64,000 bases of DNA from Heterocephalus glaber. Its lineage: Eukaryota; Chordata; Mammalia; Rodentia; Bathyergidae. Position 1 is the stretch's first letter, and each line of letters begins with the position of its first letter. Under the pieces are notes generated by a model. The model worked only from the letters and a program-made list of their open reading frames with translations, was not told the DNA's origin and did not search any database. The position numbers were made by a program, and so were the translations under genes. This document shows, in pieces, positions 45,955-57,884 of this stretch. The stretch is taken from assembly GCF_000247695.1 (NCBI RefSeq), contig NW_004624855.1, positions 4,963,259 to 5,027,258 on the forward strand, given 5' to 3'.

Positions 45955-46404
45955 AGTGTAAATAAGGACTAAAATGTATAATAGATAATGTGAAATAGGA
46001 AGAAAAGGGGCAAAGGGGAAGGGGAAATTAAAGAAGGGAATGGAATTAATATAAGAAAATGAAAAAATAGAAACAAAGTCTTTGTAAATAGGGAGGGATG
46101 GAGGGGTTGAAGGGAGGGCAGGGAAAGGCGGAAAAATAAGAACCAACAGAGATTATGTAAAGGTGCAAATTTCCAATGATGAATGTCATTATATTGTATA
46201 GTTAAAATGTACCAATAAAATATAATTTTTAAAAAATATTCATTGGAAAGTAAGTTTTACAGAAGACTTTTAAAACAAATTTTTTTAAAAATACAAAACA
46301 AGCCACAATAAACAGAAGAAATTGATATTATAGGATTTCTCCAACTTGATACAGAGTATCAGTTAAAGTCATATGGTTAGTACTGTATCCTACTAAGGAG
46401 TGAA

Positions 46405-46921
46405 GCATTAAAAATGCCCTCATCAACTGGAGACTGGATAAAGAAGATGTGTTTTTTTAATAAAATGGAGTACTACTCAGACATAAAGACTGAGAACCTA
46501 GAGACATTTGTAGCTAAGTGGGTGCACATTAAGGCTATATGCTTAAGTGAAATAAATAGGACACACATGTGTAAATACCAAATAGTTTCTCTGGTGTGAA
46601 AAACTAAAATAAGAATCAAAACGTATAATTGATATTGTGAAATTGGAAGAAAATGTCTAAAGGAGTAGGGGAAGTGGGAGGAGTAGAGGAAAGGAAAGAA
46701 GGGAAAAGATAAAATATGAGAAAAGGAAAAACATGGAAACAAAGTCTTTGTAAATAGGGAAGGGTAGAGGGGGTGAAGGGAGAGCAGGGGAATGGGGAAA
46801 AAAATAAGAACCAAGATACATCATGTAAAAGTAAAAGATTCCAATGATGAATGCAACTGTATTGTATACCTAAAATGTACCAATAAACTAAATGGAAAAA
46901 AATGAAAAAACAAAACAAAAC
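46405..46921 (+). mobile_element. 5'-truncated LINE-1
   Basis: It starts in late ORF2 ('aaaaatgccctcatcaactg', 'ggataaagaagatgtgtttt', 'atggagtactactcagacat'), continues 'gctaagtgggtgcacattaa' and 'aagtgaaataaataggacac', then the polypurine 3' UTR (46650-46800) and 'gtaccaataaactaaatgg' plus an A/C-rich tail. Same family as the copy at 45061. No convincing target duplication found by eye. Confidence 0.87.
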
Positions 46922-47079
46922 AATGTAAGGTTGACTATTACCACCACTAGGCACTGATTAAAATTTGAGGTTTTAATGAACATAATAAATACATAGATGT
47001 TATTTATATTTGTATGAAGAAATGTAAGAATTAAACTTGGCTTTTTTCTGTTAATTAAATACATTTTTGTTCTTGTTTA

Positions 47080-47470
47080 CCACATACATTTAGCACAGAA
47101 TAACACACAATATTTAAATCAAATTATCAGAAAACTAAGAGAATCCAGCAAGATTAATGAAATTCAGATCAGTGTACAAATCTCAAAAACATTACATGGA
47201 ACAAAACAAAGCAGATACAGAAAATCACATGTTGTGTATATTTATATGGAGTCCAAGAAAAGACAAACTAATCTCTGGTGATAGAAATCTAAGTAATAGT
47301 TGCCCCTAGGGATGGAATGATATCAGAAGAAATTAAAATGGTATTAAAATGTTGGCTACCGATTTTAAAAAATTGGATGCTTATTTCATACTACCCATAA
47401 AGACAAATCTAAAATAATTTAAAATTGTTAAAAGACTGAAAAAATTTGTAACTTATAATGTTATAGCTTC
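47080..47470 (+). mobile_element. old LINE-1 fragment (L1M-type)
   Basis: 'atttatatggagtccaagaa', 'aagacaaactaatctctggt', 'gatagaaatctaagtaatag' and 'ttgcccctagggatggaatg' match the diverged 3' region of ancient L1M elements on the plus strand. Confidence 0.65.
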
Positions 47471-47593
47471 ATCTTTTAATACCAAAGATTAACATGTGAG
47501 AGTCATATAGAGCACAATCATGGAATCTGAGCAAATCAACAGTATAAACTTTTGTATAGCATAAAATACCTTGGATAAACTTTATAAAAGAAA

Positions 47594-47987
47594 ATGAGGG
47601 ATGTTGTGGCTTGTGTGTAGATGTCCCCCCAAAGCCTCATGCAGTTTTTTTTGAAGGGAGCTAAATCTGGAATATGTGATTCTAGGTTAAGAGCATGTGA
47701 TTACTAAACTAGTACACGTGAGTGATTGGTTTGGCACCGCCCTAATTCTGGTAGTCTGAATAAGACAAAAGGAGCAGAAAGACACAGTTAAGATCCCTTG
47801 CTACCTTTGCTACCTTGTGTAAGCCATGTTGTTTCTCCTCTGTGATGCCTGTTTGCTATCCCTGCCTTGGAGGCAGCTGATTAGAAACTGAAACCTCTAC
47901 AAACTGTGAGCTAAATAAACTCTTTCCTATTTAACTTTTGGTGCTGGCTAGTTTGTCTCAGCAAGAAGAGAAAAGTAACTAACATAG
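47594..47987 (+). mobile_element. ERVL-MaLR LTR (ORR1-like), solo
   Basis: Starts near 'tgttgtggcttgtgtgtaga' and 'tgtccccccaaagcctcatg'. Then 'gtgattggtttggcaccgcc', 'ctaccttgtgtaagccatgt' and 'gaaactgaaacctctacaaa' lead to 'gagctaaataaactctttcc' (AATAAA-type signal) and 'gcaagaagagaaaagtaact'. The full-length order matches rodent ORR1-type LTRs on the plus strand. No internal region present. Confidence 0.85.
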
Positions 47988-47989
47988 AA

Positions 47990-48665
47990 GGAGAAAATAA
48001 TTCGCACAATTTATATAACAAAGAAAGAGTATTGACAATGCACAAAACACCTTTATGAATCTATAAGGAAAAAGACAAATATTTTAATATAAATATGGGC
48101 AAAGCTCAAGAACAGGAACTCCATAGAAGAGGAATTATAAACAGCTGATAAAATATGCTTAATTTTTGTAGTATTAATTAAAATGCTTTGGAGTACTAAA
48201 TGTTGAAGATGTAAAACAACTGAAAATTAAATATTCGGCTTATGGTAGTACAAATTAGGATACCTACTGTGTAGGGCAGATAATATTATACATTTCCTGT
48301 GAGTTAGTAATTCTATTTCTTGGAATCCAACCTTGAGAATCATTGTATGTGAAAAGATATCAGGGATTTCAATATATGATTGTTTATAATCAGAATAAAA
48401 ATAATTTATTTGTCCATCAATAAATTAATAGATGAGATATATTTGTACAACAAAATACTGTATAGCATTAAAGAAGAATGAACTAGATTAACACTGTATC
48501 AACACAGACATCACAAACATGTTCTAGAAGCAAAACCAAGCTGAAACTGCGTATGCAATATGAAACCATTTATGTTTTTAACCACATACACACTCTAATA
48601 CTAAATATGTCCAATGGATTCAAATCCATGTATGTAAAAGGACTAAAAACATCCATCTAACATGT
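47990..48665 (+). mobile_element. old LINE-1 fragment (L1M-type)
   Basis: 'gaggaattataaacagctga', 'taattctatttcttggaatc', 'tttgtccatcaataaattaa', 'caaaatactgtatagcatta' and 'gaagaatgaactagattaac' follow late ORF2 of diverged L1M. It overlaps in element coordinates with the copy left of the LTR, so it is probably a separate insertion. Confidence 0.72.
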
Positions 48666-48669
48666 TCCA

Positions 48670-49705
48670 CTGACTCTACAAGTGGGGATAGAAAACCATA
48701 ATGCCACAGAGAGAAGATTAAGGGAGACTAGTTTAATTCTGTATATTATATTTTTCTTGAAAATTAGAGTGTTTTCAGGCATTGGTGTGCATTTTTTAAG
48801 GGTTTTTTTCCCTGGGTGGCAGAATGCATATTGTTTTTTCAGTGATATATATTATTTCCTTTTCCAAAACACAAGAATAAGAGAGCGAAAAGAGAAGGGG
48901 TAGGGCAGGAGGAGAAAGCTATAAGAATAATTAAGTGACCAGAAAGGCTTGCTGAGGAAAAGTGCTTCCTGGTCACTCCACAAGTCCTTTTAGTGCCGAA
49001 AGTCAGCTGAGTCTGACACCAAGGAGACGAATGGGGTAAACATCTTTCTTGACCTTAAATTTCTCATCACATAAAAGAGGATGCAGGACTTACTTTACTG
49101 TTAAGGTCCCTTCCCTGTGGACTATTTTATAGTTCCGTATGTATGGTTCTGTGAAGGCGTAAGACTCTTCCACTGCCTTTGGGATAGGGGACCTCCATTT
49201 TACTCTTTAAAATGGGAGTGTATCCCAACGGGGGAAAAAGAGATATAGATGGATTTCTCCCCCCTCCCCCCAGTAATTATTGCCTTCAGCAACCACTGTC
49301 TATGTAAGGAAAAGACAAGAAAACTATCATCTCCCGGGATACTGTTCTGCTTTTTTTGGTTGCTTGGAAGGAGCGATACGGTAAGAATCACAACCATCTT
49401 GTAACACTCAAGACAAGTTTACGAGTTGGATACAACTGTGTTCCAAGCTTCCCTGTTTCCCAATGCACCCATTTTTATTGGTGCCCCATCTCTGAATGGC
49501 AAAGGAACAATTCAAAGCCTCTTCTAAGGAAAATGCTTGTGTACCCTTGCTAAATATCCTTGCTAGGCACATTTTGAGTTTGCTATTGAATAAAGCCAAA
49601 ACTTAGTAGCTTCAGTGGCATTTGGAGGAGGCTGAAAGTTTTCAAAAATCTCAAGAGTAGATACATTTCTATTCTACTTACTGCTAGTTACTTGAAAGCT
49701 GGATC
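48670..49705. other. unassigned non-coding DNA
   Basis: No gene recognised. A C-rich run lies at 49258-49272. Chance frames of about 65 codons only. Confidence 0.42.
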
Positions 49706-49711
49706 GTATCA

Positions 49712-49835
49712 TTCTCATTAAAGAAGAAACTTCTGATGTCAAGAAGTCAAGTCCTGGCCTTCATATCTCACAAAGAACTGTAATTAAAATCTGAATCCAT
49801 GACTTCTGAACTCCCAGTGTTGCTTCAGTAAGATA
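49712..49835 (-). repeat. MIR-family fragment
   Basis: 'gatgtcaagaagtcaagtcc', 'atctcacaaagaactgtaat', 'aaaatctgaatccatgactt' and 'ctgaactcccagtgttgctt' fit the reversed MIR right half. Diverged. Confidence 0.5.
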
Positions 49836-49839
49836 CTCT

Positions 49840-51195
49840 GGACACTTTTCGCTGATCTTTTCCATTTGCCCAGCGTATCTCTATAAAATCCCCTCTTCAA
49901 CTTTAACCCCCTCGTTATCATAGATCGATTCTAGATGTCTCACTGTCCTTATCTCCACTGCCCTGATGGCTTTAACTGACATGGTGCTTCCTGGCCAGCT
50001 TTGTATCCCCCACACCAAATTGCACAGAGACTCAACAAGAGCTTTATCAGTTTATTTCTCCACCTTTCTCTTTCAGAAGGACTGCCATCTAGAAAGCTGT
50101 GACTATGACTGTCCTCCCATGACTCCTTTGACCATCTACCACTCTCTTGAGTTTTAATATTGTCTCTTGTAGTTGCTTGAATCCTTAATATTCTCCCTCA
50201 AAGTTTAATTCTCTAGTACTGTTGTATTCAGTTTTCTCATTTTTACTTTACTATGTACACATGATCACATGTATTAAACCAGCTTCTTGTTTTCCTATTT
50301 CCAATAAAATCTTACCTGTCCATAAGCAGGAGATCTAACATACTTTGTCCTTCAATTACATTAGCTACGGTTGGTAACAGAAAGTCACATTTCTCCAATT
50401 CGGTAACTCCTTTGATCCTTCATGGATCTTTAGCCCAGCAGATGTCTGGGGAATCCAAGTCTCCATGGAGTTCAACATTATGAGAGTTCAACTGACCTCA
50501 GCAGCTGCTCTTCCCTCACCTCCCGTGTTCATGGCCCACAGCAGATGCCCCGTTAACAGTCTTTGTTTTATGTTTTTTTCCTCCTCACTCTTTCAATCTC
50601 CTAAACCCAGAAGACTCTATGCATTCCCAACCTCTATATGTTTAAAGCACTTTAGAGAGCACATGAGAATTCCTAGGAAATTAAATCAACCATGTGTTGT
50701 CTAGTGTTGAGGGGTTTTTCGAGGGGAAAGTGAGGGGTATAAGGCTGGTGAGGATGAGTGGAGAGGAAAGGCATATATTGCCTCATTATCATTACTGATA
50801 TCACACTCTTAATTCTAGATTATTCAGTGTACTCAGGGCTGTTGCTCCTTGAACCCCAGGTTGATCTGTTTAGCCCTCTATGCCTTTTAGGCAAAAGATA
50901 AAAAGTTTATTCTGCAAAAAAATTGCTGATGTTTCACAATGTTGAATTGTTAGGAACCATTCCCACCACCCCCACCAAATTCCCTCAAGTAATAGAACAC
51001 AACAAAATTATATTTTCTACCCATTTCTTGGAGTTCACTTAAGTTTTACCAGAATCAATTCTCAACTTTGAGCTAAAACATATACCTTAGATGCTGAATT
51101 CAAGAGATTTCATTCCAGTGTGCTCCAATAACAGATAATAAAACTGAATTAGTCCCAAATTAAATTCCTCTAAGTAGGATCCCTGCAATACATAT
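49840..51195. other. unassigned pyrimidine-rich DNA
   Basis: C/T-rich but complex sequence without a recognised family or exon. 49870-50310 could be a very old LINE fragment. Confidence 0.4.
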
Positions 51196-51204
51196 GGTAA
51201 TGGG

Positions 51205-51415
51205 CTCAGAATGTGGCATAAGAAATATTCAAATTTGAACTCTATCATTGCCTTTTATGATATATGTTTAAGTCACATAGACAGTTTATTCATCTGTAAA
51301 ATGGGTGATAATAATAATGATTTACCTTATCAGGTTATTTTGAGGGCTAAATGTTCAGAATGCTTAGTCCAATTCCTAGGATATAGTAGGTATTTCTTCA
51401 ATATGATTTATCATT
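51205..51415 (+). repeat. MIR SINE
   Basis: 'gtttaagtcacatagacagt', 'ttattcatctgtaaaatggg', 'tgataataataatgatttac', 'gttattttgagggctaaatg' and 'cctaggatatagtaggtatt' follow the MIR core and tail on the plus strand. A chance open frame at 51211-51429 coincides. Confidence 0.82.
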
Positions 51416-51419
51416 ATTA

Positions 51420-52335
51420 CATTCTCTAAAAATGTAAGCTGATTTTAATAATTTGCATTGTCTGATCTATATCATTAATCATAAGACATACATGAATTTC
51501 ATTTCCTTAGGAAGATTTTCATCTTCTAGTTATGAAGAAAGTTAAGAACTGACTATATTTTGAAAAATAGAAGAAAAATATGCAGCATCACTTACTCAGA
51601 ATTATATTCTGCCTTAGGACATTCCACTACCAACTGAATTTTTACAGATTGTGATAATTCCCTGGTTAGCATCATAAAATTAGACTTTTAGAACTGGGAG
51701 GTATCAGCTTCAAATTTACTATGGTACCATGGAGTTTCATAAAAACTTTATAGTGTATTTTATGAATGATTCTTCCTCCATTCCTGTGAGGAAGTCTACT
51801 CTTACTACTTGCTCTCCAGAAAACAGCAAACCAATAGCCAGACTATTTGAAAGAACACAATGTCAAGGTAGCATTGTCTCTGGGAAAAGATTTGTTGGCT
51901 TCTGTGAATGGCATCATTCCCACATAGGAGACTACCAGCCCAGATTTCTGGAAAGAATCTACTTATATGTCATATTCCCAGAAAATTCATACACTTCAAC
52001 ATTTTAAGAGAAGAATCACCAAGTTTCTATGTAATCATTTTTTTGGCCCATTCCGGCAAAAACTCCATGCTGTGGCTTTATGACACTATTAGGTTACAAA
52101 GGGGCTCATGTGGTCAGTAATCCCTAATTCCTAGTGCAATCTTGGTTGCTGGAGCACTGACCAGACCCAGAACTCTCCTTACTATCCTCTCTCACTGGAG
52201 GATATAGATAACAATAAACCCAAAGTCCTCTTCCTGAAACCCTGAATAAGGAACACTTTATAGGCTGGCCCCTAGAATCAGAACCTGGAAGCAAAATATT
52301 TCTCCAAGATGCTATGTTTTATAAATAACCTATTT
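51420..52335. other. unassigned non-coding DNA
   Basis: No gene or repeat recognised. The 92-codon frame at 51729-52007 has no domain. Confidence 0.42.
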
Positions 52336-52339
52336 GTTT

Positions 52340-52478
52340 CTCACACCTATTTTATTTTTGTTTTGTTTTGTTTGTCTTTGTTTCTTTTGGTACCAGGGAT
52401 CGAACTCAGGTCCTTTTGCTTGCAGACCAGGCAGCAGAACCACTGAGCTAAATCCCCGGCCCTCTTATGCCTATTTTA
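52340..52478 (-). mobile_element. ID SINE, young-type
   Basis: A T/G-rich tail then 'ttggtaccagggatcgaact', 'caggtccttttgcttgcaga' and 'accactgagctaaatccccg' form a reversed ID unit. 'cctatttta' recurs on both sides (52346-52354 and 52470-52478) within a slightly diverged longer duplication. Confidence 0.88.
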
Positions 52479-52479
52479 A

Positions 52480-53200
52480 AAGGAAAACTAGTACAGAAAA
52501 TATTTAGGCGCTTGTCTGGTAAATTTTCAGCATCAAATGTTTGCAGTTTTTCTGAGATGAGGGACAAAGACACTAGGCCAAGGCAGGACTGTTAGATTCT
52601 GCTCTGAGACCTTCCCTTCACAGCACAACAGCATTTCCCCAGTTTCTTCTCAGCTATTTTTAATCCCCTTACAATTTCAGCTTAATCATGAAGGCTATAA
52701 CCTATGAAAATGCCCCAACAAAAACTATGGGATTATTAAATCATAGACAAGTAACAAATTAGCAAATACCTATGACTCTCCATTCTCATAGCAATGGAGA
52801 GTAGAGGGAATACAGCAGAGCTAGAAAAGAAACAGTTTAGAGGTAATGCATGTGAATACCAAGCCCACAGATAGTTTCAGAGACATTATTTTTCAAATCT
52901 TAGCCCATGAAATGCATTCTCAGAGCTGCCAGTGAGCAAAAAAATAAAGGACTTGAATCATACTGCACACATTTTTTTTTTACCACCCACCCATTAGGTT
53001 TGTTATGCACCAAATTAGGCAGCAGACAGTAAAAATGAAGTGAGATTAAGCAATTAGAGTAGAAATAATCATCCCCAATCTATTTTCTTTGTACCATTAA
53101 ATAGATACCAAATATCGACTGTTTTTTTCAAATTTTCTCAACTTTCACATTTTTTGAAAGATTTACAAACAAAAATGATGAAGTTTCCTGCATTTTTTTC
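52480..53200. other. unassigned non-coding DNA
   Basis: No gene or repeat recognised. A poly-T run is at 52972-52981. Confidence 0.42.
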
Positions 53201-53204
53201 CTGT

Positions 53205-53403
53205 CTTCCAAAGTTGTGGACAGGATTTTCTCAGCTCTGTTGGCATTTGAGACCGCATATTTTTTCTTGTACCCTTTTACCTGGAGGATGTTCAGCAGTA
53301 TTCCTGGTCTCCAGGGACTAGGTCCCAGTTGCCCCCCTCCCCAAGTCATGACAACCAAAAACATCTTCTGACATTGTCAAATGTCCCTGGATGAGAACCA
53401 CGG
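53205..53403 (-). mobile_element. MER5A-type hAT DNA transposon (MITE)
   Basis: 'gaggatgttcagcagtattc', 'ctggtctccagggactaggt', 'catgacaaccaaaaacatct' and 'gacattgtcaaatgtccctg' then 'gatgagaaccacgg' match the reversed terminal half of MER5A up to its inverted-repeat end. The left part is diverged. Second copy in the window (see 28765-28970). Confidence 0.78.
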
Positions 53404-53570
53404 ATTTGTTGTTAGTATTTTTTTAAACCTCATACCAAGAGTGACTTTTCCGTAATTCTTTCTGCTATAGGAAAAATTCCAAAAAGTTGACACAGGTTGC
53501 TTTGAGTGCTGCTCTCTTCATTTTGCTTTCTATCTTTGTCTTGCTCTCTCAGACTCCACACATGTGCATG

Positions 53571-53584
53571 TACACACACACACG

Positions 53585-53615
<31 letters not shown>
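53571..53615 (+). repeat. (CA)n microsatellite
   Basis: Interrupted CA repeat of about 45 bp. Cys/Val and His/Thr runs in overlapping frames come from it. Confidence 0.95.
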
Positions 53616-53619
53616 CCTC

Positions 53620-54000
53620 ACTTAAACCTTTATCTTCCAACCCTGAGTGCTAAATATGAAAAGGAGCCTATGGTTCTGTGCTGCCACACTACCTCTTAAG
53701 CTTTTTCAAACATAATTCAGTAGATAAAGAGTTGTACAGTAATGTGGTTTGCCAATTCACTGTTTAACCTGATAATAGTACTATGCGGTAATTTCAGCCA
53801 AAATAAAAATTTTTAAGCAAAAAAAACAAATGACTCCCTCCGATAGTTAGTCCTTTACAGTCCAATGTGTAACATTCTCTTCTTTATGAGCTGTGTGCTA
53901 TAAAGAAAGTGTATAGAAAGATATTTAATGTGTCGTTGAGAGTAAAATTATTAGCGTATTATATATGATTCAGTCATATAGCAAAAGAACTGAAGCTTGT
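53620..54000. other. unassigned AT-rich DNA
   Basis: Nothing recognised. Confidence 0.4.
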
Positions 54001-54420
54001 GTTTGCCCTTAAAGGAGATGCAGTCATATAATAGAGAGCCTTAGAGCTAGGGTTTACTGTACTTTGGGAATTAATCACATAAACTATAAATTGGGTTCAA
54101 CAGGCTGGCTGGGTAAATAGGCGCAGCTAATGAGGACACTATAAGATCTTATAAGAGAGCTGACTGCCCCAGGACAAATAGTCCGTGGCGCACCTGATGG
54201 AAAACTAGAAGACATCAAAGCATAAAGGATTAGTGCTCTCACAGTGTTGAGAAATGGCCGGGGGGAGATTCACCAACTTATTACCCACATCCAAGCTAAT
54301 CCTGTTATCTGCAAAATATAACTGTGTTCAGGAGCTGCCGCCACCTCAACTGGCAGGAGTATAATTTTGCGTTTATATGGACAAAAGTGGAGGAAATTTT
54401 CATCTGACTAAGAAAAATAG
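54000..54420. promoter_or_regulatory. candidate conserved non-coding element
   Basis: Repeat-free, mixed-composition sequence with a perfect 14-bp palindrome 'tataagatcttata' (54140-54153). It also has 'gggaattaatcacat', 'aggcgcagctaatgag' and 'gctgccgccacctcaactgg' and scattered CpGs in an otherwise CpG-poor region. It resembles enhancer-like unique DNA. The call is an inference. Confidence 0.25.
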
Positions 54421-54424
54421 ATGA

Positions 54425-55515
54425 TGATTAATATTTTTAAACGTTTTTTTCTCTATATTTGGCTGCATGCAGGAAGAGAGAGTATAAAAGCTTCTGTATA
54501 TATGAGTAGCGCATGGAAAGAGCTATCTGCAAAGAAGAAACTACTGTGATTTTCCCCAACTCAAGCTTGTCCATGAAATGAGTATCAAAAGAAGAGGGGA
54601 CACACAGCATATATAAATAAATCTGTGCTAATTTCAAACAGACTGGATTTACCTCCTCAAAGCAGGTGGGAAAGCACCCTGTTTGAATGGTAAAAGAACA
54701 AACCAAAGAAAGTGAAATCAGAAACTGCCTAGCACATTTGCTGCCCTTCCCTGACCGAGTCACTCTCCAAAGATATTGATTTCCAGGGAGACACCCACCT
54801 GATCCCAACAGATGATCTCTGCGGGGGAAAGGGACAGAGCCCCTATGCTCCCTGCCAATCTGCCTTGGGGAAAATATCTTCCTGGGCTAGAGTCGGCATT
54901 CAGTTGGGGCTCATTTATGCAATCAAGAGTCACACCATCTGAAAATGAACAGCATTTATCCTCAGCTTATACTGACTGTGGCGGAGCAAGAGCATGAAGG
55001 AGTGTGGCCACTAACTGTCCTCCAAATCCCAGGGACAACCTTTGCCCTCTGTGATCTTTGTCTTGGTGAGCTAATGATGGCTTGTGGGTGAGTGGATGCT
55101 CCACATGCTTATCCACAGAGCCCGTGTCTGACACAGGGCCTGGCTCACAAGAAGAATTTAAGACTGGGCAACAGTTTGCACAGCTAACACCCTTGGAAGC
55201 CTAGGAATGTGTACCATTTTCAGGTGTTAATTTATATGACAGCAGGTCTATAATATATCTCCTGTAAAAAATCTAAGGGTCATAGTTATACCATTTGCCT
55301 GTCAAAGGTAAAAAGATCTCTGAAATGATGCAAGAAAACAAATCATAAGATGTTTTCCTACCTCCATTCAAAAATATTTCTCTATTGTATATTTGAATTT
55401 CTGAGGATTAATGAGCTTCACACACCTCTTACTCTTCCTCCATCTTGCATCACATTCCCCAGCTTCTAGATATTCTTCTGTCCTGGTATTCTTTTCTTCT
55501 TTTTCTTTTCTTTCT
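54425..55515. other. unassigned non-coding DNA
   Basis: No exon recognised. A 123-codon minus-strand frame at 54437-54808 lacks a domain. A short L2-like 'acagggcctggctcacaaga' is at 55134-55153. Confidence 0.4.
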
Positions 55516-55518
55516 ATT

Positions 55519-55520
<2 letters not shown>

Positions 55521-55556
<36 letters not shown>

Positions 55557-55627
55557 CCTTGGGGACTGAACCCAGATCCTCACATATTCTAGGCAAGTGC
55601 TCTACCACTGAGCTACATCTACAGCCT
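55521..55627 (-). mobile_element. (GT)n microsatellite plus older ID SINE
   Basis: A GT repeat (55521-55554) is followed by 'ttggggactgaacccagatc', 'aggcaagtgctctaccactg' and 'agctacatctacagcc', a reversed classic ID unit. The dinucleotide repeat probably expanded in the SINE tail. Confidence 0.82.
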
Positions 55628-55629
55628 AA

Positions 55630-56120
55630 TTACACATTTCTTTTCATTCCCACCGATCTCCTGGAAGTGTTCTTTTCTATCTTCATTGTAGAGTTTCTTC
55701 CTTCTTGAAATTTCAGTTATTACTGTAACAGTAATTTCCAGAGCTTTCTCATTATCTCTGCCTTTATACCAACTTTCCCACTCCTACTGTACCAGCATCC
55801 TTCTAGACATGGCAACCAAGGAAATTAATTTCACCCCAAGCTCCACATATCCAAGATGAGTCCCAGCCATTTCTAAACCAGCTTCCCTTCCTGCATGACA
55901 CCAGAAGAATCAAACATCTCCAAGCTTTTTATATTCCAAACATGTAGTCATATTGATTTGTTCATTTCTCTTATTACCCATAATCAATCCACCTTTCCTA
56001 AAATTCTTTCAGAGCATTTGCTCCTCTGCCTTCCTTCCCTCTAGGTGATTCCACTCCACTTCTTCATTAAATTTTGATAACACATGTTAGTTCACATGCT
56101 GGCACATCCAGAAATCAGCT
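55630..56120. other. unassigned pyrimidine-rich DNA
   Basis: No family or gene recognised. Confidence 0.4.
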
Positions 56121-56124
56121 TTGA

Positions 56125-56200
56125 ACCTAATTTCTTATAGGATGACTGAGGCCAATTACATAATCTTCCTGAATCTTATTTCATCATCTGTAAGATAGAT
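56125..56200 (+). repeat. MIR fragment
   Basis: 'aggccaattacataatcttc' and 'ctgaatcttatttcatcatc' then 'tgtaagatagata' is a diverged MIR core. Confidence 0.6.
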
Positions 56201-56204
56201 ATAT

Positions 56205-56660
56205 TGGAGTTTTCCAGACACCAATCAGCAAGATATATAGAAGAGATTTATCATGCGGGATTAACTTGTGGGCTTAGAGAGTCTGAGAAGTCCCATGATT
56301 TGCCAATTGCAGTCTAGAAACCCAGGAAAGGCAGTGGTGCAGTCCCAGCCCAAGCCAATGGTGTAAGTCCTAGTCTAAGTTCAAAGGCTTGATAACCAGG
56401 ATCACTGGTATCTGAGGGCAGTGTAGGCTGGATGCCCCAGTTCAAGACAGTGAATTCATCCACCTTTTTGTTCTGTTTAGGAACACATTGAGGGGCACCC
56501 AATCACCTTGATGAGGTTAGATCTTTACTTGGTCTACCAGCTCAAATGCGCATCTCTTCCAGAAAAACCCTCACTGACACACCCAGAAATAATGTTTTAC
56601 CAGAATCTAGGAATCCCCTAGGCCAGTCAAGGTGAACGTAAGATGAACCATTACACCACG
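56205..56660 (-). mobile_element. old ERVL-type LTR (MLT2-like), second copy
   Basis: The reverse complement contains 'gtaaaacattatttctgggt', 'gtgtcagtgagggtttttct', 'ggaagagatgcgcatttgag' and 'gaacaaaaaggtgg', then 'gggacttctcagactc' and 'gataaatctctt'. These blocks and their order match the LTR at 12717-13342, in the opposite orientation. No nested insertion here. Confidence 0.72.
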
Positions 56661-56669
56661 GAAATGAAT

Positions 56670-57845
56670 CCTCACTTTCTGTATGATTTTGAAGGTTATA
56701 TATTTAAAGCATAAGCCAAAGGTCTGGGCTATTGTAAATGTTCTATGTATTTAATTTTTTTCCTCTCTGCTTTTCCCATTTCTCCAGCATCTTTTGTTTC
56801 TCTTTCTAATGTTATGTCCAAAATCTCAAATCTTAGAATTTTAGGTCATTTGGTCTCACTCTTCCCTTCTAATCTGTACCCTCAGCTGACTCCTCACTGG
56901 ATGGGTCAAAAATAATGTTTTTGCTTTACCCTGTTCCCCTGGAATGTGTTTTCTCTCTGTAGAACAAGACACCCTATTCTTTAAGAAACAACCGAAGTCC
57001 CCCATTCTTTCTAACACCTACACAAACCAGTTTCCCCAAAAGCTTGCCTCTTCTGAGCTCTTATCAGGCTCAAATTCTCTACCACTTAAAATCTGTATTA
57101 CTCAGGCCACTAAACAATCATAAGCAAGGTTATATGACCCCTTGCTTTATAAGATGGAGTTAAATATCAGAGAGATCTATTGATTTGCAGTCATGTGGCT
57201 AATTTCTAACTAAACCAGAAGCAGATTACTGGTACTGAGCATGTAACCTTTAACGTATTTTTATTGTTTTTTTATTCTTGAAGTTGTTTCACTCGTTTAT
57301 GATCCAAGAACATTGTATGAAATGTAAGGACACACTATCTGTGACACTCTGAAACATTTAACACACCCATATGTACACACACACACACACAACTTGCATT
57401 TCTCATTCGATTAGGGCATAATGTAAGAACTTAATAAAAGGTTAGAAACTAATTTATGTTTATCATTACAAAAAATTAATCCCTATGAAACTTGTGAGTC
57501 CCTGACACAGGTAACTTTAAGTGATTTGAAAATTCCTCCATTTAAGATCTTGAAACAAAAGGAGAAAAATTGTCTTTAAGAAACCACTGCCTGAAGGCAG
57601 AGGGGTAGATTGGATGGCTTTAGGAGTTTCATTTCATCACTATAATCCTATGATTATCTCACTTATATCCCTGGGAGGGAGATAGAAGGCAGGTTAAAAA
57701 GGAGCCATAAATCATCTGTGGACACACGAATCCCAGCCCTACCACCTCTCTCTGCCCAACACCTTTCTCCATGTGCAGCACTGAAATTGCCTGCCTAGTC
57801 GTCCTGCTTCATGAACATCCTCCTCCTGTATCCAGAACTTTAGGA
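56670..57845. other. unassigned DNA with short CA repeat
   Basis: A CA microsatellite lies at 57374-57391. Otherwise nothing is recognised. Confidence 0.42.
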
Positions 57846-57884
57846 TTTGCTCAGCATAAGGACTCAACAAAACGAGAAGCCACA

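Larger units (their letters stand above)
45061..46245 (+). mobile_element. 5'-truncated LINE-1 with 12-bp TSD and internal assembly gap
   Basis: The body at 45073-46233 begins in late ORF2 and ends with the purine-rich 3' UTR, 'gtaccaataaaatataattt' and A-run. Duplications 'aaatgttcattg' (45061-45072) and 'aaatattcattg' (46234-46245) differ at one base. A run of 416 N (45539-45954) removes the ORF2 end and start of the 3' UTR. Both sides belong to one insertion because the duplications match. Confidence 0.88.

Noticed and set aside
45501..46146. Large open frames of 147-211 codons on both strands
   Set aside because: They consist mostly of N translated as X across the assembly gap.
54437..54808. 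123-codon minus-strand open frame
   Set aside because: No recognisable domain or paralog, and no exon-like signals. The length is plausible by chance in 64 kb.
53571..55554. CRISPR-like or other spaced repeat array around the CA/GT tracts
   Set aside because: They are plain dinucleotide microsatellites with no spacer structure, and the DNA is mammalian.
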